64,000 bases of DNA, taken from the NCBI RefSeq assembly GCF_009834785.1, contig NZ_WUYX01000053.1, forward strand, positions 72,656 through 136,655, written 5' to 3'. Each line of letters opens with the position of its first letter. Positions within the stretch are counted from its first letter, which is position 1. Origin of the DNA: Natronorubrum halalkaliphilum (GTDB taxonomy: Archaea > Halobacteriota > Halobacteria > Halobacteriales > Natrialbaceae). Shown here piece by piece: positions 37,415 to 45,394 of the stretch. The notes below the pieces were generated by a model that was not told the origin of the DNA, made no database searches, and saw only the letters and a list, made by a program, of their open reading frames with translations. The translations under genes were made by a program, and so were the position numbers.

Positions 37415-37765
37415 ATGGAGTTTGCAGTTTCACGGGACGGAACGGCGCTCGTCACCTTGCAGGGCGGCAGCGACACGACCGCCTGCGACGACGCGACGGC
37501 CGATTTCACGTCGACGCTCGAGTCCCTCGAAGCCGACGGCACGGTGGTGGACTGGACGATCGACGAGGCGGAAATCTACGAACACCCCTCGGGGCCGTTC
37601 GACCCGTACACGATCGCCGTCGAGTTCGCGGTCACCGTGATCGTCGACGCCGGAGACGCGGACGAGGCGGCCGAAGTCGGTGCCGACACGATCGACGACA
37701 CGCTCGAGCGCGCCGATATCGACGCCGTCAGCTACACGTCCGCACCGGCGGCCTCCGCGGCCTGA
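37415..37765 (+). CDS. Small acidic protein of unknown function
   Basis: 116 residues from ATG 37415. Mixed alpha/beta pattern (MEFAVSRDGTALVTLQGGSD, EHPSGPFDPYTIAVEFAVTVIVDAGDADEAAEVGADTIDDTLERADID). No known domain recognised. The region looks like a compact ferredoxin-like fold, which is a guess. Transcribed in the same direction as its neighbours with 94 nt to the preceding gene and 102 nt to the SAMP gene. Confidence 0.65.
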   Translation: MEFAVSRDGTALVTLQGGSDTTACDDATADFTSTLESLEADGTVVDWTIDEAEIYEHPSGPFDPYTIAVEFAVTVIVDAGDADEAAEVGADTIDDTLERADIDAVSYTSAPAASAA

Positions 37766-37836
37766 TCGATCGGGTCGTCGGTCGAGGACGACGAGCCGCT
37801 CGGGACGTCGACACAGGCCCGTTCGGGACAGCGAAC

Positions 37837-37845
37837 AGTATATCC
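37837..37845 (+). promoter_or_regulatory. TATA box of the SAMP/MoaD gene
   Basis: CAGTATATC with centre 27 nt upstream of ATG 37868; implies a leaderless transcript. Confidence 0.55.
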
Positions 37846-37867
37846 CACCACGCAACAAGCATCGTGT

Positions 37868-38158
37868 ATGGAGATCGACTTGCGATTTTTCGCGACCTTT
37901 CGCGACGCCGTCGGCGAGAAGGACCGAACGCACGCGTTCGACGATGACGCGACGGTCGGCAACGTTCTCGCCGCGCTCGAGGCCGAGTACGACGGGCTCG
38001 AGGGACAGTTGCTCGAGGACGGCGAGGACGGCGTCGCGATCAGGCCGCAACTGAGCGTGCTCAAGAACGGCCGCGACGTGGTCCATATGGCCGGCGTCGA
38101 AACGGAACTCGATTCGGGCGACCGGTTGTCGGTGTTCCCGCCGGTTGCAGGCGGGTAG
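37868..38158 (+). CDS. Ubiquitin-like small archaeal modifier / MoaD family protein
   Basis: 96 residues ending in the diagnostic GlyGly (VFPPVAGG). Beta-grasp fold: MEIDLRFFATFRDAVGEK, LAALEAEYDGLEGQLL, PQLSVLKNGRDVVHMAGVETELDSGDRLSVFPP. Such proteins are adenylated by UbaA and act either as protein tags (SAMP) or as sulfur carriers for molybdopterin/tungstopterin (MoaD). An aldehyde ferredoxin oxidoreductase that needs the pterin cofactor is 5 kb away (42858-44780); the closest relative (SAMP1 versus another SAMP) cannot be decided by eye. Confidence 0.88.
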   Translation: MEIDLRFFATFRDAVGEKDRTHAFDDDATVGNVLAALEAEYDGLEGQLLEDGEDGVAIRPQLSVLKNGRDVVHMAGVETELDSGDRLSVFPPVAGG

Positions 38159-38319
38159 TCGGCTCGGCCTTCGGTGAGCGCCGCGAGTGTCCGATACTGT
38201 GAGTGGTGTTCTCGTACCCGCGACGCTCGGGTGGTGTTGCGAACGGCCCGCGCGAACGCCGCCATCGATTCGAGAACGATTTACGCGGCGGTAGCCGGAG
38301 AGTGAGTGAGAGCTTCGAA

Positions 38320-39111
38320 ATGGTGGCAGATCCCGAAGCGAACGAAAAACGTGCTCGAGAGCCGAGCGAGGCGGTAAGCGAAGCAGTCGGCGAAAGAACA
38401 AGCGGAGAGCGAGACCCGAAGGCGGAGCGCATGACCTTCGAGTGGGACGGGATCCGGACCGGGTTCGTCACCTGTCTCCCGGTCGCGTTCGGCGTCGCCG
38501 GCTACGGCGTCGCGTTCGGCGTCCTCGCCAATCAGGCCGGGCTGAGCGTGGCGGAGGCGGCGCTGATGAGCGCGACCGTCCTGGCCGGGGCGTCCCAGAT
38601 CATCGCCGTTGAACTCTGGGCGGAGCCGCTTCCGGTCGCCGCGATCGTCTTCACGACGTTCGCGGTCAACCTGCGCTACTCGCTGATGGGGGCGGCGTTA
38701 CAGCCCTGGTTTCGGCGACTCTCGCCGAGTCGGATCTACGGGAGCCTCTTCTTCATGGCCGACGAGAACTGGGCGCTGACGATGCGCGACCTCAAAGCGG
38801 GGAGCGGCCGCGGCGCGTTTCTGCTCGGGAGCGGGATCGCGATGTGGGTGTTCTGGGTCGGTGCAACGGTACTCGGCGTCCTCGCCGGCGAATCGGTCGG
38901 TGATCCAACCCAGTATGGCTTCGACTTCATTCTCGCCGCGGTCTTCGTCGCACTCGCGGCGGAACTCTGGGAGGGGCATTCGACGCTGGTTCCCTGGGTC
39001 GTCGCCCTCGGCACGAGCGTCGTCGCCGCGGACCTTCTCCCGGGCCGGTGGTACATCCTGCTGGGCGGGCTGGCCGCGGCCCTCGTCGAGGTGATTCGCC
39101 ATGATCGATAA
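38320..39111 (+). CDS. azlC: AzlC family branched-chain amino acid exporter, large subunit
   Basis: 263 residues from ATG 38320 (ATG 38431 would remove a charged N-terminal tail of 37 residues and remains possible). Core family features: FGVLANQAGLSVAEAALMSATVLAGASQ and FTTFAVNLRYSLMGAAL, with about five to six further membrane segments. AzlC and AzlD form a two-subunit exporter for branched-chain and other amino acids. A TATA-like GATTTACG lies about 40 nt upstream. The end overlaps azlD by 11 nt. Confidence 0.88.
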   Translation: MVADPEANEKRAREPSEAVSEAVGERTSGERDPKAERMTFEWDGIRTGFVTCLPVAFGVAGYGVAFGVLANQAGLSVAEAALMSATVLAGASQIIAVELWAEPLPVAAIVFTTFAVNLRYSLMGAALQPWFRRLSPSRIYGSLFFMADENWALTMRDLKAGSGRGAFLLGSGIAMWVFWVGATVLGVLAGESVGDPTQYGFDFILAAVFVALAAELWEGHSTLVPWVVALGTSVVAADLLPGRWYILLGGLAAALVEVIRHDR

Positions 39112-39418
39112 CGCGCTCTCGCTCGACCCGCTCGTGGTGGGCGTCATCCTCGCGATGGCGGCCGTCACGGTCCTGACGAAAGTCGGCGGGATCTGGGTCG
39201 TGCGTCGAATCGAATTGAGCGACCGACTCGAGGCCGGTCTCAACGTTTTGCCGGGCGCGATCGTGATCGCCGTCCTCGGTCCGGAGCTCGCGGCCGGCGG
39301 CCCCGCCGAGTGGGGCGCGGCCGGGCTCGTGTTAGTCGTGATGTGGCGAACCGAGAACATCCTGCTCGCGCTGGTCGCCGGCGTCGCGGCCGTCGTGGCG
39401 TTCAGAGCACTCATCTGA
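39101..39418 (+). CDS. azlD: AzlD family branched-chain amino acid exporter, small subunit
   Basis: 105 residues, four membrane segments. Typical AzlD sequence: AAVTVLTKVGGIWVVRRIE, LEAGLNVLPGAIVIAVLGPEL and a last segment LALVAGVAAVVAFRAL. Overlaps azlC by 11 nt, giving a coupled two-subunit exporter. MITE-like copy B begins 27 nt after its stop. Confidence 0.88.
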   Translation: MIDNALSLDPLVVGVILAMAAVTVLTKVGGIWVVRRIELSDRLEAGLNVLPGAIVIAVLGPELAAGGPAEWGAAGLVLVVMWRTENILLALVAGVAAVVAFRALI

Positions 39419-39444
39419 ACGGGCGCGCTCGTCGTCACCGCCGT

Positions 39445-39530
39445 TCATACGGTTTACTGTGGTCAATGACCGCCGATCACCAGAGCCGGGGTCGGTGATC
39501 GGCGGTACATAGTTACGGCAATCCGTATCA
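39445..39530 (-). mobile_element. MITE-like element, family 2, copy B (86 bp)
   Basis: Starts TCATACGGTTTACTGTGG and ends GGCAATCCGTATCA. Its reverse complement matches copy A (36562-36646) almost base for base, including the GATCACC/GGTGATC central hairpin. A and B are therefore inverted copies 2.8 kb apart. Confidence 0.8.
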
Positions 39531-39538
39531 ATGGGCGA

Positions 39539-39546
39539 CTTTATCG
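39539..39546 (+). promoter_or_regulatory. TATA box of the gene at 39569
   Basis: CTTTATCG, centre 26 nt upstream of ATG 39569, directly after MITE copy B. Indicates a leaderless transcript for the 39569-40276 gene pair. Confidence 0.5.
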
Positions 39547-39568
39547 GCGTGGCACTCCAACTAACGCT

Positions 39569-39883
39569 ATGACAACGCGCATCGAGCGCTCCTTTCGCGG
39601 CATCTCCGAACGGCTCGTGGTTCGATACCTGACGAACCTGGGTGGCGAACGGATCGCCAAAGACACCGTCGAGGGCGAAGACTGGACGGCGACGTTTTCC
39701 TCGGAGACGGTCGCGATCGGGCCTTCGCTGACGCTGACGGAGGTGACGATCGTTTTCGAGGAAGAGGGTGAGAGTGAGGGCAAGGATGAAGGAGAGAGCG
39801 GAGAGACGAACAGCGATACGGACGACAGCCTCGAGTCCCTCGTCGATAAGTTCGCACAGAAAGCGATGCGAGCGGGCGGATAA
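39569..39883 (+). CDS. Small protein of unknown function
   Basis: 104 residues. N-terminal 65 residues alternate strand and helix (RIERSFRGISERLVVRYLTNLGGERIAKDTVEGEDWTATFSSETVAIGPSLTLTEVTIVFEE), followed by an acidic low-complexity linker and a short helix LESLVDKFAQKAMRAGG. I do not recognise the family, though the compact form is like other conserved haloarchaeal small proteins. The next gene starts at the base after its stop, so the two are cotranscribed. Confidence 0.72.
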   Translation: MTTRIERSFRGISERLVVRYLTNLGGERIAKDTVEGEDWTATFSSETVAIGPSLTLTEVTIVFEEEGESEGKDEGESGETNSDTDDSLESLVDKFAQKAMRAGG

Positions 39884-40276
39884 ATGGCGAGCGAACCGAT
39901 CGAGGGACAGGTACTCGTGCTCACGGCCGCGAAGGCGAGCGTCCCGCCGACTCGACTGCCGGACCTGGTCGAACGCGCCCAGGCAGTGCTGGAACCGGAC
40001 CTCGAGCGATACCGTCGCGAGTACGAACGGCTGTACGAAGACGACGATCTCGAGGCGTTCGCCGTCGAGTGGGGTCACTGGGAAGCCCTCGCGCTCGACG
40101 TGACAGACCGGGAGCTGTCGGCGATCCGGCGTGCACACGAGGAACAACTGCTGCGAATCGGCCGTCGGACCGATCGCGAGGCGGAGTTCGAGACGACACT
40201 CGAGATTCGGGAGCCAGTCTGTATCGGGACGAGCGACGGTGGCGACGGCGGCGGTGACGGCGACGAGAGTCAGTAG
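39884..40276 (+). CDS. Small protein of unknown function, paired with 39569
   Basis: 130 residues. Helical and acidic: LVLTAAKASVPPTRLPDLVERAQAVLEPDLERYRREYERLYEDDDLEAFAVEWGHWEALALDVTDRELSAIRRAHEEQLLRIGRR, with a Gly/Asp-rich tail. No known domain recognised. ATG follows directly on the stop of 39569-39883, implying coupled translation and perhaps a complex. Confidence 0.72.
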   Translation: MASEPIEGQVLVLTAAKASVPPTRLPDLVERAQAVLEPDLERYRREYERLYEDDDLEAFAVEWGHWEALALDVTDRELSAIRRAHEEQLLRIGRRTDREAEFETTLEIREPVCIGTSDGGDGGGDGDESQ

Positions 40277-40376
40277 GCCGAGATCGAGTCCCGATCCCGC
40301 GGCGAGCGGGAACCGGTACCGGCGGTCGATGGCAACTATAAAGAGCGTGTTCCTCCTTGCACGAATCACTGAGACG

Positions 40377-40829
40377 ATGGCTATCGACCAGGAAAGCGAA
40401 ATGACCGATACGGAGATAGATGACTTTCTCGGTCGTCACGAGACGGGGGTACTGTCGCTCGCACGCACCGACGACCCGTACGCGATCCCGATCTCGTACG
40501 GCTACGACGACGGCGAGCGGGAGTTCTATATGCGGCTGGTGTCGACGCCGGAAAGCGAAAAACGGGCGTTCCTCGAGTCCTCGCCGGCGGCACGGCTCGT
40601 CATCTACGACGAACAGGAGTCAGCCTACCGGAGCGTGATCGCCACGGGCACCCTCGAGAACATCCCTCCAGCCGAGTTGACGCCGGGCCAGATCGCCCAG
40701 TACGGCGATGCGAAGCGACCGTTGTTCGAAATCTGGGCACAAGGGAAAGCCGAACTAGATATCGAGCTCTACCGACTCGAGCCGGACTCGCTCAGCGGTC
40801 GGCGGACGGAGATCGACCGCGAGGTGTAA
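40377..40829 (+). CDS. Pyridoxamine 5'-phosphate oxidase-like flavin/split-barrel protein
   Basis: 150 residues from ATG 40377. Split beta-barrel of the PNPOx-like family: EIDDFLGRHETGVLSLARTDDPYAIPISYGYD, REFYMRLVSTPESEKRAFLESSPAARLVIYDEQ, YRSVIATGTLENI. This haloarchaeal type is usually annotated as pyridoxamine 5'-phosphate oxidase family and likely binds FMN or F420; the substrate is unknown. A TATA-like ACTATAAAG (40335-40343) precedes it. Confidence 0.82.
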   Translation: MAIDQESEMTDTEIDDFLGRHETGVLSLARTDDPYAIPISYGYDDGEREFYMRLVSTPESEKRAFLESSPAARLVIYDEQESAYRSVIATGTLENIPPAELTPGQIAQYGDAKRPLFEIWAQGKAELDIELYRLEPDSLSGRRTEIDREV

Positions 40830-40875
40830 CGCGTAACGCGAGCACGGACACGGACAGTCATCGCGTCTCGAGCAC

Positions 40876-41031
40876 TCAGTTCGTTTGTTGTTCCTGTTGC
40901 TCGGCGAAGTCCGCGGCCGTAACGTCGGCGCCACAGACCGGACAGCCGTGTGTCAACGTTGCGTCACGCATCGACTCGTTGACTTCGATTGCTTGTTCGC
41001 ATTCCGGACAGGTAAATTCGTATCTGCTCAT
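40876..41031 (-). CDS. Small zinc ribbon protein (51 aa)
   Basis: Reading from ATG 41031 to TGA 40878-40876 gives MSRYEFTCPECEQAIEVNES, then a helix-like stretch, then HGCPVCGADVTAADF and a Gln-rich tail. Two CPxC knuckles (CPEC and CPVC) form one zinc ribbon. This resembles the DUF7560 type of haloarchaeal small zinc ribbon. Role unknown. It is the nearest gene on the same strand downstream of the Cys-cluster bat regulator. Confidence 0.78.
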   Translation of the reverse strand: MSRYEFTCPECEQAIEVNESMRDATLTHGCPVCGADVTAADFAEQQEQQTN

Positions 41032-41173
41032 GAGAGGGGTGGGAGTGGATTCGTGTGAAACGTGGGTCGTCTACGTTGATAGCTGTGCGTCCACTATATA
41101 TAGGGTTGCGGTTCACCGCCGACCACCAGTAGTTCCCGAAGCTTTCTTGTGGCCTGAGTCGCGACGACCGCGT

Positions 41174-41851
41174 TCAGGAGTCATCGTACTCGAGGATCGC
41201 ATCCAACAGCTTCGTCTGTGCGGCCGCGAGATGCTCGGTGAAGGTCGTTCCGGTAATGCCGAGTTCGTCGGCAACTTCGCCGGCGTTCGCCCGCTTCGGA
41301 TGCTCGAAGTACCCCATCCGATGGGCCGTCTCGAGGACCTCCAGCTGCCGAGTGGTGAGCGTGCTCCGATCGACGAAGACGAGGTTCTGTTCGCCGTGGT
41401 CTTGCTGTGACTGGAGGAGTCGCTGGACGTCGAGATTCGAGCACCGGCCCTGCAGGTCGCCGATGATCGCCTGTAAGCTCTCCATATCCGATGCGTGGAA
41501 GGTCAGGTACAGCGCCGCCCCCTGCGTTCGGACGTCGATCACCGGCGAGTCGTGGCGTTCGATACACTCGCAGGGACAGCCGTGACCGAGCGCACGAGTG
41601 AACCGGTACACCTCGCTCGAGCCGTAGGAGAAGACCTGCGAGAGTTCGACGTCCGCGTCGAGAGTGAACTCCTCGGGATCGGGATACTCGTCGGCCTCGA
41701 GCATGAACTCCTCGGTGACGCGCTCGGGCGCGTCCGGGTTCGTGCTCCTCGAGACCGACTGGACGCGGCCGCTGACCGCCGCGGAGGCCTGCGTCACGAC
41801 GCAGCCAGCCGGGTCGTCGATCTTCACCTCCGCGCGAATCCCCGTAGCCAT
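41174..41851 (-). CDS. bat-type HTH_10 regulator with cysteine cluster (NarO/DmsR-like)
   Basis: 225 residues. The N-terminal region has Cys17 and a C-x-C-x-C cluster (Cys92, 94, 96, in GHGCPCECIERHDSP), followed by the bat-associated segment (VIDVRTQGAALYLTFHASDMESLQAIIGDL) and a C-terminal HTH_10 (LTTRQLEVLETAHRMGYFEHPKRANAGEVADELGITGTTFTEHLAAAQTKLL). NarO and DmsR of haloarchaea combine a cysteine motif with this HTH and activate anaerobic respiration genes; as far as I recall the Cys cluster is thought to sense oxygen. This protein is a candidate of that class. Divergent from the winged-helix gene at 42100. Confidence 0.8.
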   Translation of the reverse strand: MATGIRAEVKIDDPAGCVVTQASAAVSGRVQSVSRSTNPDAPERVTEEFMLEADEYPDPEEFTLDADVELSQVFSYGSSEVYRFTRALGHGCPCECIERHDSPVIDVRTQGAALYLTFHASDMESLQAIIGDLQGRCSNLDVQRLLQSQQDHGEQNLVFVDRSTLTTRQLEVLETAHRMGYFEHPKRANAGEVADELGITGTTFTEHLAAAQTKLLDAILEYDDS

Positions 41852-42042
41852 TAGCTATTGATGTGAGTTCAGGCCCCCTAAACCCTGTGTCCGCAGGGGA
41901 TCGCCGACGGATCAGTCGCCGGTCGTCCGACGGTTCGGGTCTGATCGCGTGCGGCCCACCATTTGACCCGTGTTACCGCCTCCCAAATATTGGCCGTACA
42001 CCGACTCGAGCGCCGGATTTTCCACACCCCATATAAAGCACC

Positions 42043-42053
42043 CTGTATTTATT
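42043..42053 (+). promoter_or_regulatory. TATA-like element upstream of the winged-helix gene
   Basis: TGTATTTATTG; a second AT-rich CATATAAAGC lies at 42029-42038 and may serve the opposite strand. A GGAGTGA (42089-42095) 4-5 nt upstream of ATG 42100 could be a Shine-Dalgarno sequence, so this mRNA probably has a leader. Confidence 0.4.
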
Positions 42054-42099
42054 GGGCCTCAATTGGAGGGGGCTCCCCCGTTACTATGGAGTGAAGACG

Positions 42100-42489
42100 A
42101 TGTCCGCTACGAACTCCACTACGAAGCGAGGATGGCCAGCAAACGACGACCCAGCCGACCCACAGACCGTACTCGGTGCGCTGGACGACGACGCCTGCCG
42201 GGCCATTCTCGAGGCAACGACCGAGGAATCGCTGACTGCGACGGAACTCTCCGAGCAGTGTGACATTCCGATGTCGACGGCCTACCGGAAGGTCGAGAAG
42301 CTGACGGAGGCCGACCTCGTCGAAGAGCGAGTCCGAATCAACACCTCAGGCAAGCACGCGACCGAGTACCGCAAGTGCTTCGACGACGTTCGCGTCTCGG
42401 TCTGTTGCGATAGCGGCATCGAAATCGAGATGACGAAGCCGAGCGCCGAGGCCGAATCCGGCGCCACCTACGCCGTTGCCGACGACTGA
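42100..42489 (+). CDS. Winged-helix (ArsR-like) transcriptional regulator
   Basis: 129 residues from ATG 42100. HTH at about residues 28-80 (VLGALDDDACRAILEATTEESLTATELSEQCDIPMSTAYRKVEKLTEADLVEERVRI), followed by a small C-terminal part with VSVCCDSG that might bind metal or thiol. The haloarchaeal group is commonly found divergent from bat-type regulators, as here. Targets unknown. Confidence 0.82.
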   Translation: MSATNSTTKRGWPANDDPADPQTVLGALDDDACRAILEATTEESLTATELSEQCDIPMSTAYRKVEKLTEADLVEERVRINTSGKHATEYRKCFDDVRVSVCCDSGIEIEMTKPSAEAESGATYAVADD

Positions 42490-42857
42490 TCCGCCGACAG
42501 CTCACGACGTGAGTGTCTCTCCGCGCTCCACTCGAGTGCGCTCTCGGCCCACGTCGTAGCGGACCACACGTTGCAGACGGGTCGTCTGCACCACTTCTTG
42601 TTCGACCCTTCCGGCATCGATCAGTCTCCGTCTCGAGCGGCACGGAAACGTCGCGAGGATATCGGTCGAACTGCCAACGCCCCGGAAATCGAACGCTAGC
42701 GACGGCGAATCATGTACCCGTTACTCCCCTCCCACTGGTTTGCAAATCCCATACCGTTCGCAGTTAAGGTAGCCTCCAGGTATTTGCCGACGATCGATTT
42801 CAACCGAAAATTGCGTCCGAAAGAGCAGTACGGGTACAGCGGCCCGAGAACCGACGA
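42490..42857. other. Gene-free stretch before the AOR gene
   Basis: Convergent gap between 42489 and the AOR stop at 42858. I read all frames and see nothing supported; one stop-free frame reads through 42495-42695 but lacks a start and family resemblance. Confidence 0.5.
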
Positions 42858-44780
42858 TCAGTCGTCGGCCGGAGCCGCGGAGTCTCCGGCGGAGACGCCC
42901 GTTCCCGGTCCGAGATCGATCTCGAGTTCCTCGAGTTTCTCGTCGGGGACGACGCCGTCGACCCAGCCGCGGTGATCGTAGTACTCCGCCTTCATCTCCT
43001 CGAGTTCGCAGTACTCGCCCTCGCTGGCACCCTGACCGCGGATGCCGTCTTCGAGGAACCGTTCCGGCAGGGAGTCGTCGCTTCCGTCGAAGCCGGCGAG
43101 GTTGTTGTAGTAGCGCTCTAAGTTGTAGATCCGTTCGCCGGCCTCGAGCAGTTCCTCTTCGCTGACGTCCAGTCCGGTCATGCCGTTGTACTGGAGTACG
43201 TACTCCTCGATGCCCTCCGCGAACGCGTTGAACTTGCAAATGTCGAAGCTGTCCGAGATGGCGTGAAGATCCTGGAACTGGGCGGTGAGTTCGCCCTTCC
43301 CCTCGTACTCGTAGGGGTCGACCTTCTCGGGAACGCCCAGAATCTCGGCGGCGGGGGTGTACCCCCGAAGGTGACAGGCTCCGCGGTTCGAGGTGGCGTA
43401 ACCGATGCCCATCCCCTTCATACAACGCGGATCGTAGGCGGCGATTGTCTGGCCCTTGACCGCAAGCGAGTTGTCGTGGGCGTCTTTGGCCTCCGCGACG
43501 CGGCGGGGCCCTTCGGCCAGCAGATCCGCGAGATCGTCCTCGCGGCGGGCGACCCGTTCGATCATGTCGATCATGGTCTCGTGGTCGCCCCAGTCTAACT
43601 CGCCGACGCCCTCGAGTTTGCCCTCCTCGGTCATCTCCATGGCCATCGCCATCATGTTGCCCGCGTCGATGGTGTCGAGACCCATGTCGTTACAGCGGTC
43701 GAGCATGAGCGCGATGGCGTCGCGGTCGGTGTGACCGGAGTTCGGGCCGAGCGCGTAGGCGGATTCGTACTCGTAGGACTCGGTGCGGACGTTCATTTCC
43801 TCGCCCTTGTGCATCGCCTGGACTTCGACTTCCTTCTTGCAGGCGACCGGACAGGAGTGACAGGTCGGCTCGTCGACCAGGATGTTCTCGCGGACGTTCT
43901 CCCCGGAGACGCGCTCGGCGTCGATGTCGACGCCCTCCGCGTCGCGCATGGCTTCGGTTGAGGTGTACTGCCCGTTCTTCGTCGGCAACCCGTCCATCTC
44001 CTCGCCGATGTTCATCAGGACGTTCGTCCCGTACATCGAGAGGCCGCCCTCGTTGGGTGCGGTGACGTCGGACTCCGTGATGGCCTGCATCGCCTGCTGA
44101 TGGCCCTCTTTGAACGTCTCCTGATCCGCGGGCTGGGGCATCTTCGTCGTCGATTTGACGACGACCGCCTTGAGGTTCTTCGACCCCATGACACAACCCG
44201 TCCCGCCGCGGCCGGAGGCCCGGTCGTCCTCGTTCATGATACAGGCGTACTTCACGCCGTTCTCGCCGCCCGGACCGATCCCCATCACGCTGAGGTTCTT
44301 CCCGTAGGAGCCGTCTACTTCCTCCTCGAGCGCGTCGCGGGTGTCGTGAAACCCTTCACCCCAGAGATGAGAGGCGTCCCGCAGTTCGACCTCGCCATCC
44401 TCGACGACGGCGTAGACGGGATCGTCGGCTTCCCCTTCGAACAACAGGCCGTCGAAGCCGGCCCACTTGAGTCGTGCGCCGGACCAGCCGCCGTGGTGGC
44501 TGTCGGTGACTGTTCCGGTCAGCGGCGACTTCGTACAGACGGCGATCCGGCCGCTCATCGTCACCTGCGTGCCGGACAGCGGCCCGTTCATAAACGCGAG
44601 CAGATTGTCCGGCCCGAGCGGATCGACGTCCGCTCCCTGTTCGAAGACGTACTTTACCCCGAGCCCGCGCGCGCCGATATACTTCCTCGCGTCCTCCTCG
44701 TCGATCGACTCGTACGCGACTGACCCCTCCGAGAGATCGATACGGGCGACGTTGTCCTGAAATCCGCCAAGTTCAGTCAT
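42858..44780 (-). CDS. Aldehyde ferredoxin oxidoreductase (tungstopterin family)
   Basis: 640 residues. Oxidises an aldehyde to the acid with ferredoxin as acceptor, using a tungsto-bispterin and one [4Fe-4S] cluster. Visible are the N-terminal RIDLSEGSVAYESIDEEDARKYIGARGLGVKYV, GPLSGTQVTMSGRIAVCTKSPLTGTVTDSHHGGW, GRGGTGCVMGSKNLKAVVV and the cluster ligands Cys307, Cys310, Cys314 (TCHSCPVAC) with the distal Cys515 (FDICKFNAF). A good Shine-Dalgarno AGGAG (44786-44790) precedes ATG 44780, so its mRNA has a leader. An upstream inverted repeat may be an operator. Confidence 0.92.
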   Translation of the reverse strand: MTELGGFQDNVARIDLSEGSVAYESIDEEDARKYIGARGLGVKYVFEQGADVDPLGPDNLLAFMNGPLSGTQVTMSGRIAVCTKSPLTGTVTDSHHGGWSGARLKWAGFDGLLFEGEADDPVYAVVEDGEVELRDASHLWGEGFHDTRDALEEEVDGSYGKNLSVMGIGPGGENGVKYACIMNEDDRASGRGGTGCVMGSKNLKAVVVKSTTKMPQPADQETFKEGHQQAMQAITESDVTAPNEGGLSMYGTNVLMNIGEEMDGLPTKNGQYTSTEAMRDAEGVDIDAERVSGENVRENILVDEPTCHSCPVACKKEVEVQAMHKGEEMNVRTESYEYESAYALGPNSGHTDRDAIALMLDRCNDMGLDTIDAGNMMAMAMEMTEEGKLEGVGELDWGDHETMIDMIERVARREDDLADLLAEGPRRVAEAKDAHDNSLAVKGQTIAAYDPRCMKGMGIGYATSNRGACHLRGYTPAAEILGVPEKVDPYEYEGKGELTAQFQDLHAISDSFDICKFNAFAEGIEEYVLQYNGMTGLDVSEEELLEAGERIYNLERYYNNLAGFDGSDDSLPERFLEDGIRGQGASEGEYCELEEMKAEYYDHRGWVDGVVPDEKLEELEIDLGPGTGVSAGDSAAPADD

Positions 44781-45103
44781 GATAACTCCTCGCTGTTCAC
44801 TTCGTCGCCTATCCTGTTAGTCGTTCTCACTCCCCCGTAACCGAGTGTGGTTACGTGCGCGTGCTCGAACGATCAGGAGTAGTCCCCACCGAGTACTGGC
44901 AAGGGTTCGAATCGGTGACGAACCGCCGGTAGCAAATACTGCCGAATCGTAACTAATGGGAGTCCCCAGACGGCGCTATTCGAGCGATATTTGGTGCTCT
45001 CGGGCAGCTGCTGTCGCACTCGAGAATGTCGTCGCTGGGTCGACCCGCTACTGGGCCGACAACGATACCGAGCGGACCGCCCGCCGTGGGGGACGGGCCG
45101 TGC
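44781..45103. other. Gene-free stretch with two inverted repeats upstream of AOR
   Basis: Carries the AOR leader and promoter. Two inverted repeats stand out: GTAACC-GAGTGT-GGTTAC (44837-44854) and GGTTCG-AATCGGTGA-CGAACC (44905-44925). No gene or tRNA: the second repeat looks superficially like a T-arm but lacks the rest. Confidence 0.55.
44837..44854. promoter_or_regulatory. Inverted repeat, possible operator of the AOR gene
   Basis: Perfect 6-bp arms GTAACC/GGTTAC around six bases, 57-74 nt upstream of ATG 44780. The position fits an operator around the core promoter. The regulator is unknown. Confidence 0.4.
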
Positions 45104-45298
45104 TTATAACAGCAGTGCGACGACGGCAAGGATGATGAAGATCAGCACGAAGATCCGCGCGATCTCCATCGAGATGCCGGCGACGCCGCGGGCTCCGACC
45201 GCTGCAGCGACGATCGCGAGCACGAAGAAGATGATCGCCCAGTACAGGAAGCCGCCGCCGCCCATCTGAAGTGGTACCGACGTTGCGATGTCGAGCAT
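45104..45298 (-). CDS. DUF1328 (YtjA-like) small membrane protein
   Basis: 64 residues from ATG 45298, fixed by a TATA box 27 nt upstream. Two membrane segments: FLYWAIIFFVLAIVAAAVGARGVAG and ISMEIARIFVLIFIILAVVALLL, which is the DUF1328 pattern. Function unknown; family members are stress-related inner membrane proteins in bacteria. Confidence 0.85.
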   Translation of the reverse strand: MLDIATSVPLQMGGGGFLYWAIIFFVLAIVAAAVGARGVAGISMEIARIFVLIFIILAVVALLL

Positions 45299-45321
45299 AA
45301 CTCGAGCTATCACGAGGTGGT

Positions 45322-45329
45322 AGATAAAT
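45322..45329 (-). promoter_or_regulatory. TATA box of the DUF1328 gene
   Basis: Minus strand ATTTATCT, centre 27 nt upstream of ATG 45298, leaderless arrangement. Confidence 0.55.
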
Positions 45330-45394
45330 CTCGGCGACCGTCCAGACGCTAACTCCGGGCTACAGCCGATTAAGATGCCGTTCCGCCGGCGATA

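Noticed and set aside
42495-42695. Stop-free plus frame before the AOR gene
   Set aside because: No start codon with upstream signals and no recognised motif.
44900-44930. GGTTCGAATC resembling a tRNA T-arm
   Set aside because: No cloverleaf can be built around it; it is better described as an inverted repeat.
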